Below the pieces are notes generated by a model. It ran no database searches. It was not told the DNA's origin and saw only the letters and a list, made by a program, of their open reading frames with translations. A stretch of 64,000 bases of DNA from assembly GCF_025452235.1 (NCBI RefSeq), contig NZ_CP104964.1, forward strand, positions 186,001 to 250,000. The letters run 5' to 3'. A program made the position numbers and the translations under genes. Below are positions 8,089 to 17,292 of the stretch, one piece after another (positions within the stretch are counted from its first letter, which is position 1; each line of letters begins with the position of its first letter). Source of the DNA: Devosia neptuniae. GTDB taxonomy: Bacteria; Pseudomonadota; Alphaproteobacteria; Rhizobiales; Devosiaceae.

Positions 8089-8440
8089 GGCAATCGAAAC
8101 GCGCTGGGGCGGATCGCGTCCACCACCCTGGCCTCACGTGCTTCTAACGCCAGTCCGCTTCCGAGGCGAAACAGGCCAGTCCGCACTCGACCCCATTCCA
8201 GTCATTGGTCGCGATCACCAGAGCGCCTGAAAGCGGTCATTCGGGCGTGCGCTACCTCAATATGAAAGACTGCGGGTCATAAACGTCGCCTCAAGGCTAT
8301 CGGCAAACATTGGGGCTATCCACACTGCGCAGTAGCAGCCCTTGAGCTGCTACTGCGCCCAGTCGAATTTCGTGTCCTTGAAGTCGAGCTGGGCATTGCC
8401 CGTGCCGAAATGCTGGGATGAAGGTCATGACCGCGGGGAG
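8089..8440. repeat. Intergenic stretch with dispersed repeat copy A
   Basis: Positions about 8180-8255 contain CTCGACCCCATT, about 40 variable bases, then AAAGCGGTCATT. The same layout recurs at 10233-10292. Related CCGCTTTC...GAAAGCGGAC modules occur near 18150 and 24550. Such palindromic modules are common between genes in alphaproteobacteria and do not code. No gene is seen here. Confidence 0.5.
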
Positions 8441-9055
8441 TCATGCCCGATCTGAAAGGAAGGCCTCGGCGCGCTTCAGCAAGTCCTTGACGGCTTTCTT
8501 AGCCGGACGGCGACCCGCGATCTTGCCGGCCAACCTCTGGACGATGGGGCGCTGCCCCATCTCGATGGCAATATCGAGCAGATGTTCCTGATGGGGGTGG
8601 ATCGTCGTAAAGTCCCGGCCGACCTTCGCCGAGCGCGAAACAGCTTCATCGAACAGGCTTACGAAACGGTCCGCTTCGCCTTTGACATTGAGCAGCAGAT
8701 GATAGAACGCCCATTCAATCATGTGCTTATCTTGCGGCAGTCCCTGCGCAACCCAATCGAAGGCGATGGCCTGGCGCAGAAGCGGTTCAGCGGTGGCGAT
8801 CTCTCCCGCACGATTGAACGCGATGCCTGCGCGCACGACGTGGTTCATCGCTTGATTTGGCTTGGATCCGTCTGCGGCATACTCGGCGTCCGCGCGTTCC
8901 GCTGCCAGGCAGAACAGCAGCGCGGCCTCATCCTCTCGGTTGAGATCGCTCCTCCGATGCGCACGGGTGGCAGTGTCAAATGCCGAGAACGGCACACCGG
9001 GTTTTTCCTTGATGAGCGCTCGCGCGCCGTCTCGGTCGTATGGCGGTAGATTCAT
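8441..9055 (-). CDS. Hypothetical TPR-like protein
   Basis: 204 residues, almost entirely helical in composition. Alternating small and large hydrophobic residues in repeated units (HVVRAGIAFNRAGEIATAEP, then LLRQAIAFDWVAQGL) suggest tetratricopeptide-like helix pairs. No signal peptide or membrane segment is visible. A single gene flanked by empty intergenic DNA; function not recognised. Confidence 0.65.
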   Translation of the reverse strand: MNLPPYDRDGARALIKEKPGVPFSAFDTATRAHRRSDLNREDEAALLFCLAAERADAEYAADGSKPNQAMNHVVRAGIAFNRAGEIATAEPLLRQAIAFDWVAQGLPQDKHMIEWAFYHLLLNVKGEADRFVSLFDEAVSRSAKVGRDFTTIHPHQEHLLDIAIEMGQRPIVQRLAGKIAGRRPAKKAVKDLLKRAEAFLSDRA

Positions 9056-9421
9056 CGCTACTTGCTGCCTTGTCGGGAAATTTTAGGAACGACGGTATGC
9101 TTATCAAGCAAAGAAACTCTGTGGCGCATTGATGACATCAGGCATGATGGGAAAGGCAGATTTATTCCCTGTTGACGGTGCTCTGAAAGCGCGGACACCG
9201 GGGCAAAGCGGGCCGGGATGGCCGCCTCCTTTCGCAAATGATATCCGTGACAGCTGCTCCCGACCCGATTTCCGTCACTTAGGCTTGCAACGCAAAATCC
9301 TAAAGATGCCGTCGTTCAATCCATTTTGTCAGGCAAGGATTGGGCCTTGGTGGCGTGGTGCCGTTTCTAGAGCGCCAGCCCGATGCCCGGAATACGGGCG
9401 GGAGCTGGCACGGTTTTCCTC
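9056..9421. other. Intergenic stretch, nothing recognised
   Basis: Short open frames here lack ribosome sites and protein-like composition. No hairpin, repeat or promoter could be supported. Confidence 0.4.
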
Positions 9422-10131
9422 CTAGAGGTCGACGACCGGCTCGAAGCCACCCATGATCGAGCGGGAGGCGTCCCAGATTTTTGGATCGGGGGCGATGCGG
9501 GGGTCCTTCATCAGAATATTCCAAGCGTCGTCGCGCACCTTCCGCGATGGCCATTCAATGAAGGAAAAGCCGATGGTTTCGTCGGCCTTGGTGGCGACGG
9601 CTCGCTGGAAGTCGGTGGTTTCGCCGGGAGGCACGTCATCGCCCCAGGTATCAACGACGCGCAGGGCACCCTGTTCAATAAGCAGTGGTGCCTGTGCCTG
9701 GGCGGCGGCGCGATAAGCCTCTTTGTTGGCGACGGGAACCGGGGAAATCATGCCATCGACATAGCCCGGCTTGGCCTTGGTGCCGGTGTCGCTCAGCACT
9801 TCGAAGCCACCATAGATCATGCGCGAGGCGTCGAACGGCATTTCGGACATCGCCTGTACGTCGGGATCGTTCATCATGTCCTCACCAGCCTTCTTGCGGG
9901 TGGCACGGTCGGGATACTCAACCCAGGAAAAGAGCGGCACTTCGCCCTCTTCCAGTTTGGTGGCGCGATAGAAATCTGTCTGCTTGCCGTGCGGCACATC
10001 TTCGGCCCAGGTTTCGACCAGGCGAGTGGCGCCAAGTTTCTTAAACAGATCGGCCCTGTGCTGGCATGCGCAATATATTTGTCTTTGTTGGCGGCCGGAA
10101 CGGCCAATACGAAGCCATCAATATAGGACAT
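9422..10131 (-). pseudogene. Two-domain DUF1428 protein with one frameshift
   Basis: The start (MSYIDGFVLAVPAANKDKYI, ribosome site AGGAGA) is the first half of a DUF1428 domain. Reading then shifts frame near 10051-10060, within the first 30 codons. It continues as DLFKKLGATRLVETWAEDVP through a first domain ending MIYGGFEVL. A second DUF1428 domain follows (YVDGMISPVPVANKEAYRAA to SIMGGFEPVVDL). The total of 710 bp is one base short of 237 codons. Function is unknown; the domain has a ferredoxin-like dimeric barrel fold. A sequencing error cannot be excluded. Confidence 0.75.
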
Positions 10132-10232
10132 AAAGGGTCTCCTATCGGGTTGCGTCTAGCTCAACGACGAATGGGGAGGCGCAGTTTCGACCGGGGGCGG
10201 ACGATTTCCCACTCCGGAAGGCATCAGTCAGC

Positions 10233-10292
10233 AGTCGACCCCATTGCGGACATCTCGACTTCCGACCACCGAGCCTAAAAGCGGTCGTCTCC
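10233..10292. repeat. Dispersed intergenic repeat copy B
   Basis: GTCGACCCCATT followed about 40 bases later by AAAAGCGGTCGTC matches the copy near 8187-8245 in order and spacing. It lies between the DUF1428 gene and the RES-domain gene. Confidence 0.5.
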
Positions 10293-10370
10293 CCTGGCGG
10301 GCTTGCTCAATTGCGCGCTCGCGCCACTATTGGGTAGGTCAAGGACAGCACATTGCTGAGAGGGAATTCA

Positions 10371-10820
10371 GTGAGTGATCTAATCCGTTTTTCCGGCCCA
10401 GTCTGGCGGCTTTTGCCAGCAACTGTCGCTGAAACTCCAGCGGTGCCTGCCTACGCCTCTGAAGGACGATTTCACCATTCAGGACAAGTTGCGGCCTATG
10501 CTTCCTTGAGTGCAGAGGGGGCCGCAGTTGCAATTAAGCGATACTTGGCTGACGGGGTGCCACGAGTTCTTGTTCCAATGTGGCTGGACGCCGAACAGGT
10601 CGCGGATGAACGAGGAAACCAGGCCGCCTCTGTAATCTGGCAGGACATCCGATCATCCGGCGCGATAGCTCCAACATGGTTAGTATCCGATGAAGCGCGA
10701 AAGCGGGGTGCTCTCGCCATGCTATATTCGTCGCGGTCTCAGCCCGACCTTTCACACGTAGTGGTTTTTGACCCAACTCGCCTGACCTACGTGGGCCCGA
10801 CCTCGGCTTTTGAACCTTAG
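10371..10820 (+). CDS. RES-domain protein, solitary
   Basis: 149 residues. IRFSGPVWR, then EGRFHHSGQVAAYASLSAEG and a late VVVFDPTRL match the RES domain, whose members degrade NAD as type II toxins. The GTG at 10371 is chosen because AGAGGGA lies six bases before it; a TTG at 10353 is the alternative. RES toxins normally follow a DUF2384 (Xre/MbcA/ParS) antitoxin gene, but none is upstream here. The helix after SAEG reads GAAVAIKRY where active members carry a glutamate (ALxE), so the enzyme may be inactive or divergent. Confidence 0.7.
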   Translation: MSDLIRFSGPVWRLLPATVAETPAVPAYASEGRFHHSGQVAAYASLSAEGAAVAIKRYLADGVPRVLVPMWLDAEQVADERGNQAASVIWQDIRSSGAIAPTWLVSDEARKRGALAMLYSSRSQPDLSHVVVFDPTRLTYVGPTSAFEP

Positions 10821-10916
10821 CACCCGACTTCGGGCGCTATTAGCAGACTGTCCGCTATCCACCCCTTGGAGACCTAACCAGCCACTGTCGGCCCATTCAT
10901 CTGGCCCATCAGGTGG

Positions 10917-11618
10917 CTAGTCGTTGAGTATCTTGGCCATGGAGGCACCGATCTGCCCACCGGCATAGGCCCGCCCATAGTTCTGTCGAGCCGTTTCGCC
11001 CAGCTTGGCGAGGGGCGGCAGCGCGGAGACGCGCCGGCAGAGCGCGGCGGTCATCGGTGCGGTTTCCTCCAATAGATCGTGGACTTTGCTGAAGCGCTCG
11101 GTCATCGTGGTCCAGAGCGTAGCGGTAATCACGTCGGCAATGCCTGGCGCCTGACCGCCAAGGATGTGGCCGGTGCCCTTACCCAGTCCATTTCGCCGGC
11201 CAGTATCTTCCCAGATGCTCATCCACTTCGCGAGCCGAGGCACAAACGCCTCCCAGCGCTTTTCGGTCCACATGTGGTCACCGCCATTGAGGGTGACTTC
11301 GTCGATGACATCGTTAGCGTCATTGACGATCTTGATCGTCATGGCCCGCAATGCAGGCGTATCCGGCATCAGCTCCAGTGTTTCACCCAGATAGAGGATG
11401 ATGGCTGGCATTTCGGCCAGGGCCGTGTCGGCCTTGTGGTCGATCAGGACAGGTGGTCCCATGAAGGGCACAGGCATGTCTCCCACCGGGCCCTCCATCA
11501 ACCGCGAGATCTTGGTGTCACCGCCCTCTGTCCATGTCTTGCCAGCAAAGGCCAGCACAGCGCGCACAAACTGGCCTCGAAAGGGTACTGACCAGTAGAG
11601 AAGTTCGTAATCAGCCAA
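10917..11618 (-). CDS. Glutathione S-transferase family protein
   Basis: 233 residues. The N-terminal thioredoxin-fold domain (YELLYWSVPFRGQFVRAVLA) carries the expected cis-proline element (PPVLID) and an acidic segment (ALAEMPAIILYLGE). An all-helical C-terminal domain follows. This class conjugates glutathione to electrophiles or reduces peroxides; substrate unknown. Single gene, with no operon partner on this strand. Confidence 0.85.
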   Translation of the reverse strand: MADYELLYWSVPFRGQFVRAVLAFAGKTWTEGGDTKISRLMEGPVGDMPVPFMGPPVLIDHKADTALAEMPAIILYLGETLELMPDTPALRAMTIKIVNDANDVIDEVTLNGGDHMWTEKRWEAFVPRLAKWMSIWEDTGRRNGLGKGTGHILGGQAPGIADVITATLWTTMTERFSKVHDLLEETAPMTAALCRRVSALPPLAKLGETARQNYGRAYAGGQIGASMAKILND

Positions 11619-11945
11619 AGTTCATCTCCATCGCTGGTGGAATGAAACGCGCCGAAGCTGGATTGGTCGCGAGGGTGTACCTATCGCAAAAGAACCGGCG
11701 AGAAGATGAGGAATGCGGCAACGACCGCGGCGCATGCTTGGTGGCGGGACCTTAAATCCGCCCATGCGAACGGCATATCTGGCGTGTTCGGCAAATAGGC
11801 ATGAAACAGCCGAAATGGGGCGCAACGCCGACTGAGTTTGCGCTGATTGCCGGCCGGCGGTCACCTGGTTTGGGCAACGCATCGTGATCGTCCGCGTTGG
11901 ACCCCAGTTTGCCGGCGCGGACTTGAGCCACTCTGACCTAGATGA

Positions 11946-12092
11946 GAAGCGCGTGCTCGCGGAACAGAACCGCGGCTTGGGGCGACGGCAAATTCGCGCT
12001 TCATGGGGGAAGCATCGGTCAATACCAGCCTGCGCCATCTAGGCGATAGCTATGCCATTAAGGACAATGTCGGGCTTGGCGTGGAGTTCTAG
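11946..12092 (+). pseudogene. Outer-membrane beta-barrel C-terminal remnant
   Basis: A start-less frame ends GEASVNTSLRHLGDSYAIKD followed by NVGLGVEF and a stop. Alternating polar and hydrophobic residues ending in Phe are typical of the last strand of autotransporter-like barrels. Two stops just upstream (11943-11945 and earlier) show the rest is lost. Confidence 0.4.
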
Positions 12093-12202
12093 CCGCGTGC
12101 GTTGGGGAACCAATGCGGGGATAACGAGGTTCAAGACCAGCGCATTGCTTGCGTCGCTCAGGCGGTGCGTGGGCCCTGACCAGAAGGTCGGGGCTTTTTG
12201 CC

Positions 12203-12400
12203 TTAATCCGCCTCAGCCGATGGCGGCGCTGGATCAATCTCGAGCATACCGGCATTGAGTAGTGCGACTATTTCAGCGGCTTCGTTCTCGGCCATGCCAT
12301 CATAGGGGTGTCCTGCAATCAGAACGACGCAGCCGGTCTTAACCTCACAGACCAGCCAAAGGTCTTCGTCATGGAGCCGCTTTTCGTATCTAGCTGGCAT
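12203..12400 (-). CDS. Small hypothetical protein
   Basis: 65 residues from the ATG at 12400 (alternative ATG at 12460). The sequence has good protein character: DLWLVCEVKTGCVVLIAGHP followed by an acidic helical tail. No recognised domain. It lies just downstream of a broken helix-turn-helix gene copy, and the open frame continues upstream into that remnant. Confidence 0.5.
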   Translation of the reverse strand: MPARYEKRLHDEDLWLVCEVKTGCVVLIAGHPYDGMAENEAAEIVALLNAGMLEIDPAPPSAEAD

Positions 12401-12480
12401 GAACGCCCAATGGCTACCTCGTTTTCGCGACCTAGAGCTTCTTCCACGGAGCGAGATCATGATCAAGGGCAGCGGGATTC

Positions 12481-12597
12481 TGCCTTGCCGTCCTCTTACC
12501 GCTGGGGGGTATTTCGGCCTAAGCCTAACGCGTCGCATGTCTGCTTTCGGTTTAAGCCCATATGCTCGCGCCACGCTCTGAAGTCTTCCTTGGTCAT
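12481..12597 (-). pseudogene. Broken copy of the helix-turn-helix gene at 45161
   Basis: Translation from 12597 gives MTKEDFRAWREHMGLNRKQ, then TCDALGLGRNTPQR, a TAA at 12496-12498, then EDGKA. The intact gene at 45161-45487 reads MTKEDFKAWREHMGFNRRQ, CDALGLGRNTPQRYEDGKA. The stop replaces the Tyr codon and homology ends soon after. Confidence 0.8.
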
Positions 12598-13342
12598 AGG
12601 GGCACCCAACGTTCTATCTGGCGCGGTTTCGGCTCGGCGGTTAACCTCGTTAGACGGGCATATGCAACTTATGAAGTGGGCCCAAGGTTTACCCTTCTCA
12701 CGTCAGGTCGCGTTATCTGGCGAACAAGGAGCGGTGGCATGATGTGTCAATTCCGCTATGTCGAGACCCAGTCGGACATTTCCGTCAATCTTCATCTTTA
12801 TAGAATGCTGAACGGCCTCCACGCGGAGACGTAAAAGGGCCGGTCAGTCCTCACGTCAGCGGCCGGGGCGATGTCTATCATTTGGATAGCTGCCTGCCAG
12901 TGGACGTGGCGTTTGCATCTGCCATCCGGGTCGCAAATACGAACGACACAGAACTCGTGGTTACTGGCGATCGCTCACTGTGGGCGCCCTCTTGGGGCAC
13001 GCTAACGGCAGATGGAAAAGGCTTTGGCCCAGCGGAAAAATAGCGAAGCCATGAACCTTCATTCCATCATGCATTGAAAATGTTGCCGCGTACTGCTGCT
13101 CAAGTTTCCCAGCGATACTGTATTGTTCTTGCATAAGGGCAAGGGCGTTGTCGGCATAACAGTCGCAGAAATCAGGACGAGTGCCGGCACCAATACCAAC
13201 GATGGCACCAACTTCGTCCGCGTTGCTGGCTCAGCGACGGGAAGCAACGACCCGGCCGGTCAATCCTGATTTCCTCGAAGTCCGCAAGGGTGAGGCCCTT
13301 CGCGAATCTGACGCGGGCTACACGCCGTAAAACTCGACCGAA
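12598..13342 (+). other. Gene-poor zone with start-less coding-like fragments
   Basis: Two plus-strand frames look like coding sequence but have no starts. 12804-13043 ends AIRVANTNDTELVVTGDRSL then GTLTADGKGFGPAEK. 13078-13269 includes GITVAEIRTSAGTNTNDGTN then RVAGSATGSNDPAG. A third short frame ends EVRKGEALRESDAGYTP before the hairpin at 13343. The Thr/Gly/Asn-rich style recalls phage structural proteins, and a phage lysozyme remnant follows. No homology can be claimed. Confidence 0.35.
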
Positions 13343-13384
13343 AACTAACCCCGGCCCTAAGGGACGGTAGTGCCGGGGTTAGTT
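13343..13384. terminator. Strong 13-bp stem-loop
   Basis: Perfect arms AACTAACCCCGGC and GCCGGGGTTAGTT with a 16-base loop. It ends in TT on both sides, as expected for a bidirectional terminator. It separates the fragment zone from the phage lysozyme remnant. Confidence 0.65.
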
Positions 13385-13605
13385 CAGACTGCTGAAGGTG
13401 CAGGAAATACCTGCCCGATCATAACGGCCACGCTTCACCGACGTTCCAGTCGCCACGGCCCGTTTTCAAAACGGGAGACCGGGAGAGGGCCGGGAGGCGG
13501 CGACGTTCCGGCCTCTCTCCCCAAGAGCTCATCGAGCCCCGCATAACGCTACACCCCCGAGGGATGAAGTCCCGCATCACGAACACATCATCAAAGGAGG
13601 CCAAC

Positions 13606-13848
13606 ATGGCCAAACCAAACGCGGAATCGACGTTCCGTGCGAAAGCGCCTGGCATCATGCCGCAGTTAATCCCCGATTTCCCCATCACGCCGGACGATGC
13701 CGCGGCGATCCTGGGCAATCTCGGCCACGAAAGCGCCGGGCTGACCACACTGCAGGAAATCAAGCCAACAGTGGCAGGTAACAGCCTGGGCACTGATATC
13801 CGCGTCATTCGTGAGATTGTGGAGCGCAGCGCCGCGCCGCCAAGGTAG
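13606..13848 (+). pseudogene. Phage tail-tip lysozyme, N-terminal remnant
   Basis: 80 residues beginning MAKPNAESTFRAKAPGIMPQ, then DFPITPDDAAAILGNLGHES and GLTTLQEIKPTV. This is the N-terminus of phage tail lysozyme domains, in which the glutamate of GHESAG is catalytic. After TVAGN the sequence no longer fits the family, which normally continues into a GWAQWTG-like segment, so the gene is truncated to under half. AAAGGAGG before the ATG is a strong ribosome site and shows an original phage or tailocin gene start. Confidence 0.7.
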
Positions 13849-13981
13849 GTGCCAGATGGTGACGATCTGGCAATGCGGAGGGTTGCGCTTTTCGCTCTGA
13901 GGCGACCGGCTCAGGGTATGGGTCCAGCACGATCACCACGGCCAGTAGCAACGCATCGTGCAACTTGTTGAATAGACGCAT
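13805..13981 (-). CDS. Possible small membrane protein
   Basis: 58 residues from the ATG at 13981, preceded by GGAGAGACCA. It has one hydrophobic segment (ALLLAVVIVL) and then a polar tail. Its 3' end overlaps the lysozyme remnant on the other strand. No family recognised; small membrane proteins near lysis genes can be holin-like, but there is no direct support. Confidence 0.35.
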   Translation of the reverse strand: MRLFNKLHDALLLAVVIVLDPYPEPVASERKAQPSALPDRHHLAPTLAARRCAPQSHE

Positions 13982-14282
13982 TGGTCTCTCCGGTTCCTGC
14001 ACCGTAAACGTGGTGCAACGGCCGAAGTTGCTTGTCGCAGCGGCGGAAAACCCTTTTGGCTATCGAGCCTGACAACGTACAAACCTGGCTTGGAAACGCT
14101 TTGGGCCACTAATCCGCAACGATTGTCTCACCCTTTCTGCGGGAGCGCCTATCTGTAGATTTGGGCCCTTCGGTAACGGCGGCTAATGCCGCTGGACCGG
14201 AGGGCTTGGAGTACATTAAGGGTTAGTTTGCCGCTCTGCAGGTAAGCATCCTGCACACGCACATGGGCGCGGGAGATTCGAC
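13982..14282. other. Intergenic stretch, nothing recognised
   Basis: No gene, clear hairpin or repeat supported. It marks the end of the degraded zone before the isochorismatase gene. Confidence 0.4.
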
Positions 14283-14825
14283 CTACTTCAGATATTCATC
14301 GGCCTTCACGACCTTGCCGTAAGCAAAGCCGAGGGCCGACATGAAAGCGGCGTGGACCTGATCTGCCGGAACCGTCATGCCGTCGAACTGCGCGTCACGG
14401 GTTGCCGCAGCATCCGCGACGACAGTCACGTTGAACCCGTAGTCGGCGGCGGCCCTGGCGGTGGCGTCGATGCACATGTGGCTCATGGCCCCGATGATGA
14501 CGACATCCTTTGTGCCCGCGGCGTCCAGATTTGCCTTCAGGTCCGTGCCGCGGAACGCGTTCGGGAAGTTCTTCACCACGACCTGCTCGCCTTCTTTGGG
14601 CGCCACTGTTGGAATGATCTCGGCTCCGCGTGTCCCGATGACAAAGAACGGCGAGCCCTCGGGGCTCTCGTGCCGGACATGGATGACGGGAATGCCCTTG
14701 GCGCGAGCGTCGTCAATTACCCTAACGGCATTCTTCACGGCGGCATCGACACCGACCAGGGGCCAGGAGCCGGACGCGAGGTAATCGTTCTGGAAATCGA
14801 CGACGATGATAGCTTGCTTACTCAT
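14283..14825 (-). CDS. Isochorismatase-like cysteine hydrolase
   Basis: 180 residues. The catalytic triad of the family is present: Asp10 in VVDFQND, Lys85 in VVVKNFPNAF and Cys118 in GAMSHMCIDATARAA, with the usual cis-peptide region before it. Members hydrolyse isochorismate, nicotinamide or other amides; this short form is usually called cysteine hydrolase. It is divergent from the GlxA-type regulator gene with an 88-bp shared promoter region, so that regulator probably controls it. Confidence 0.9.
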   Translation of the reverse strand: MSKQAIIVVDFQNDYLASGSWPLVGVDAAVKNAVRVIDDARAKGIPVIHVRHESPEGSPFFVIGTRGAEIIPTVAPKEGEQVVVKNFPNAFRGTDLKANLDAAGTKDVVIIGAMSHMCIDATARAAADYGFNVTVVADAAATRDAQFDGMTVPADQVHAAFMSALGFAYGKVVKADEYLK

Positions 14826-14913
14826 AAGTGGGTCCTTTCGATGCGTATTTATGGACGCTGGCTGAAGACTTCGCTATTGGCGGTACCGACAATTTGCGGG
14901 TTGAAAACGACAA

Positions 14914-15837
14914 ATGAGCAACAACATCGAAATTGCGCTTCTCGAGTATTACGGTGCTCAGGAAGCTGCATTGCTAGGGCTGGCAGACTTGTTCGAAATT
15001 GCAAATCAGCCTGATCGACCTCAGATCAGGGTAACAAGATGGCGGGCTATCGGCGATGAGCTAGTACCCGGCAGGAATACCGGGGCACCGCTCGTCATGG
15101 TCATACCTCCCGGCAAGCAGGGGCCGGTTACTGCCGAGGTGGCTCGACCTATCGCCTCGGCGCTGCGGCAGCTGCATGATAGCGGCACCACCTTGGCGTC
15201 CGTATGTGTTGGTGCCTTCATCTTGGGTGAAACAGGGTTGCTGGATGGGCGATCTGCGACGACGCATTGGGGAACAGCCGAGGTTTTTCGATCCCGCTTT
15301 CCGAAGGTTGACCTCGACGTCGATCGACTGGTGATCGATGACGGGGACATCATGACTGCTGGAGGCATGATGGCGTGGACGGACCTAGGCTTGAAGCTGG
15401 TTGACCGATATCTGGGCACCACGGCCATGATGAATACCGCAGGAACTCTGCTGATCGATCCTCCTGGTCGTGAACAGCGCTACTACAGCTCCTTCGTCCC
15501 AACGCTGACCCACGGCGACGCTGCTATCTTGGTGGCGCAGCATTGGCTTCATGCAGAATTTGCAGACAGCATCAGTCTCTCAGATATGGCCAGCAAGTCA
15601 GGCTTGGAGGAGAGAACCTTCCTGCGGCGGTTTCGGAAGGCGACGCACATGACTGCAACCGAGTACCTCCAACGATTTCGCGTCAACAAGGCCCGCGAGA
15701 TGCTTCAGTTCGGAGCTGATGCCGTCGAACCGATTGCGTGGGCGGTTGGCTACAGTGATGCCAGCGCCTTCCGGAAGGTCTTCCTCCAAACCGTAGGCTT
15801 GTCGCCGTCGGAGTATCGGAGACGATTTCGCGCCTAA
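14914..15837 (+). CDS. GlxA family transcriptional regulator
   Basis: 307 residues. The N-terminal half (about 5-170) is a DJ-1/PfpI amidotransferase-like domain with the Cys of ASVCVGAFILGETGLLDGR. The C-terminal half (about 205-305) is an AraC DNA-binding domain with two helix-turn-helices (SLSDMASKSGLEERTFLRRF and PIAWAVGYSDASAFRKVF). Such proteins activate catabolic genes. Divergent arrangement points to the isochorismatase-like hydrolase as its target. Confidence 0.9.
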   Translation: MSNNIEIALLEYYGAQEAALLGLADLFEIANQPDRPQIRVTRWRAIGDELVPGRNTGAPLVMVIPPGKQGPVTAEVARPIASALRQLHDSGTTLASVCVGAFILGETGLLDGRSATTHWGTAEVFRSRFPKVDLDVDRLVIDDGDIMTAGGMMAWTDLGLKLVDRYLGTTAMMNTAGTLLIDPPGREQRYYSSFVPTLTHGDAAILVAQHWLHAEFADSISLSDMASKSGLEERTFLRRFRKATHMTATEYLQRFRVNKAREMLQFGADAVEPIAWAVGYSDASAFRKVFLQTVGLSPSEYRRRFRA

Positions 15838-16062
15838 CTTATTTTGAGCTCGCGCTTTTGCTGACCGAAACTATCTTAAATCACCAATGGCTAAGGTCTG
15901 CTTTGTTTGATCTTTACCCAAAACCGGACGGACCGCATCCCACCCCGTTGCTGCCCTTCGGAGTCGGATTGCAAAACCCAAGAGATGCGCACCACCAGCG
16001 CACAATATCTGATCTGGAAAGGGCGCCAGTGTTGCCCCGGGCACGTCCTGGCGCAATGGAAG

Positions 16063-17292
16063 CTATGACAATTCGTGATATAGCGGCACCATCGGCGCGT
16101 GCGCGTCGATCATTGTCGAGACCTTCTCTGCCAGAGGCAGGTTTTTCTTCTCGACCTCCCACGCCTCACGGAATCGTTGCACTGTCTCGGTCGCAGTGTC
16201 GATGACGAGCTTCTCCGGCAGGAGCGCTTTGGCCGCCATGTAGCGGAGTTCGTCGGCAGTGAGCTCGGTCATCTTCTTGGTGCGCGAATAGTTGAGGGCA
16301 GAGGTGTCCTCGCCTGCGATGTAGGGAATAGTGGAGACGAGGTCATAGGCCGGCGACAAAGCCGCGGTGCGTCCGTCGGGATAGATGAGCGACCAGTTCT
16401 TGAGGTGCATGTCGCCGTTGCCGATCAGTGCACTGAAAATCAATCTGCGAATGTACTCGGCGGTGCCGGCGTCGCCGGTTTCCATACCGATAACGCGGCC
16501 GATATTCGCGTAGCTCGCCCGCTTGTATTTGTCTTCAGGGAAGACACCGAACACCTGGGCAAAGTCCTCCATGTGCACCGGGCCATCCGCCGTGCGGTCG
16601 AAGCGACTGACGGCGAACGCCTGGCCTTTCAGCTCTCCAATGCCTTCCGGCATCCCGGAGATAGCATCTATGTCGATGAGTTCGATGGCAGGCACGTCCA
16701 TGCCAATCATGGAGGCCAGCCGCATCATCGAGAATTCATTCTCGGGTACGCCCGCGAATTGTTGTGAAGGCAATTTCACAATCCAGGAGCCACCGACGCC
16801 CTCGGCCGGGATGGTAAGGCCCCCGCCCTTGTGGTCATTTTCCAGCGCCGAGAATTTGAGCTGAACACCTGCCAGAGAGAAGCGATAGGCGCTGGGCCGC
16901 GCGTCGGCGGGCAGTTCCTCGGTGACGCCCGGTGGCAATGGGTGGCCCTCGACCGGGTGGATAGACAAAGCGCCGGGCAGGTCCTGGCCCAGCATCCAGA
17001 GCAGGAAAAACTCGCGCTGTGGATTCACTCCGGCGCGCTCGGCTAGATAGCGGCGCAAATGGCCTTCGGGCAGCAGGTTGGAAAAGAACGGAGGCACCAC
17101 GCGTTGCGTAGGCCGTGAGTTAGTGATCAGGCCGCCAAGATTGTCCTTGTACGACAGGCTCAAAGTCGGGCGATTGGCGTCCTCAACATAGTCCTCGTTG
17201 AACGCGAAGATGGTGCGGTCGCCCTGCAGGTGGGTGAGGGTGGCAATGGCCCGCCCGTTCAGCCGGACATTGAGAACCGAGACGTCAGGCAT
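16063..17292 (-). CDS. hipA: HipA-type serine/threonine kinase toxin
   Basis: 409 residues from the ATG at 17292, which overlaps the hipB stop codon (an upstream ATG at 17304 is also possible). HipA kinases phosphorylate glutamyl-tRNA synthetase or similar targets to induce growth arrest. The HipA N-terminal subdomain is at 5-110. The phosphate-loop region GVQLKFSAL (142-150), Lys173 in SWIVKL, the catalytic loop GNGDMHLKN (291-299) and Asp317 in SPAYDL are all present. The toxin therefore looks active, unlike the copy at 5309-5801. Confidence 0.9.
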   Translation of the reverse strand: MPDVSVLNVRLNGRAIATLTHLQGDRTIFAFNEDYVEDANRPTLSLSYKDNLGGLITNSRPTQRVVPPFFSNLLPEGHLRRYLAERAGVNPQREFFLLWMLGQDLPGALSIHPVEGHPLPPGVTEELPADARPSAYRFSLAGVQLKFSALENDHKGGGLTIPAEGVGGSWIVKLPSQQFAGVPENEFSMMRLASMIGMDVPAIELIDIDAISGMPEGIGELKGQAFAVSRFDRTADGPVHMEDFAQVFGVFPEDKYKRASYANIGRVIGMETGDAGTAEYIRRLIFSALIGNGDMHLKNWSLIYPDGRTAALSPAYDLVSTIPYIAGEDTSALNYSRTKKMTELTADELRYMAAKALLPEKLVIDTATETVQRFREAWEVEKKNLPLAEKVSTMIDAHAPMVPLYHELS

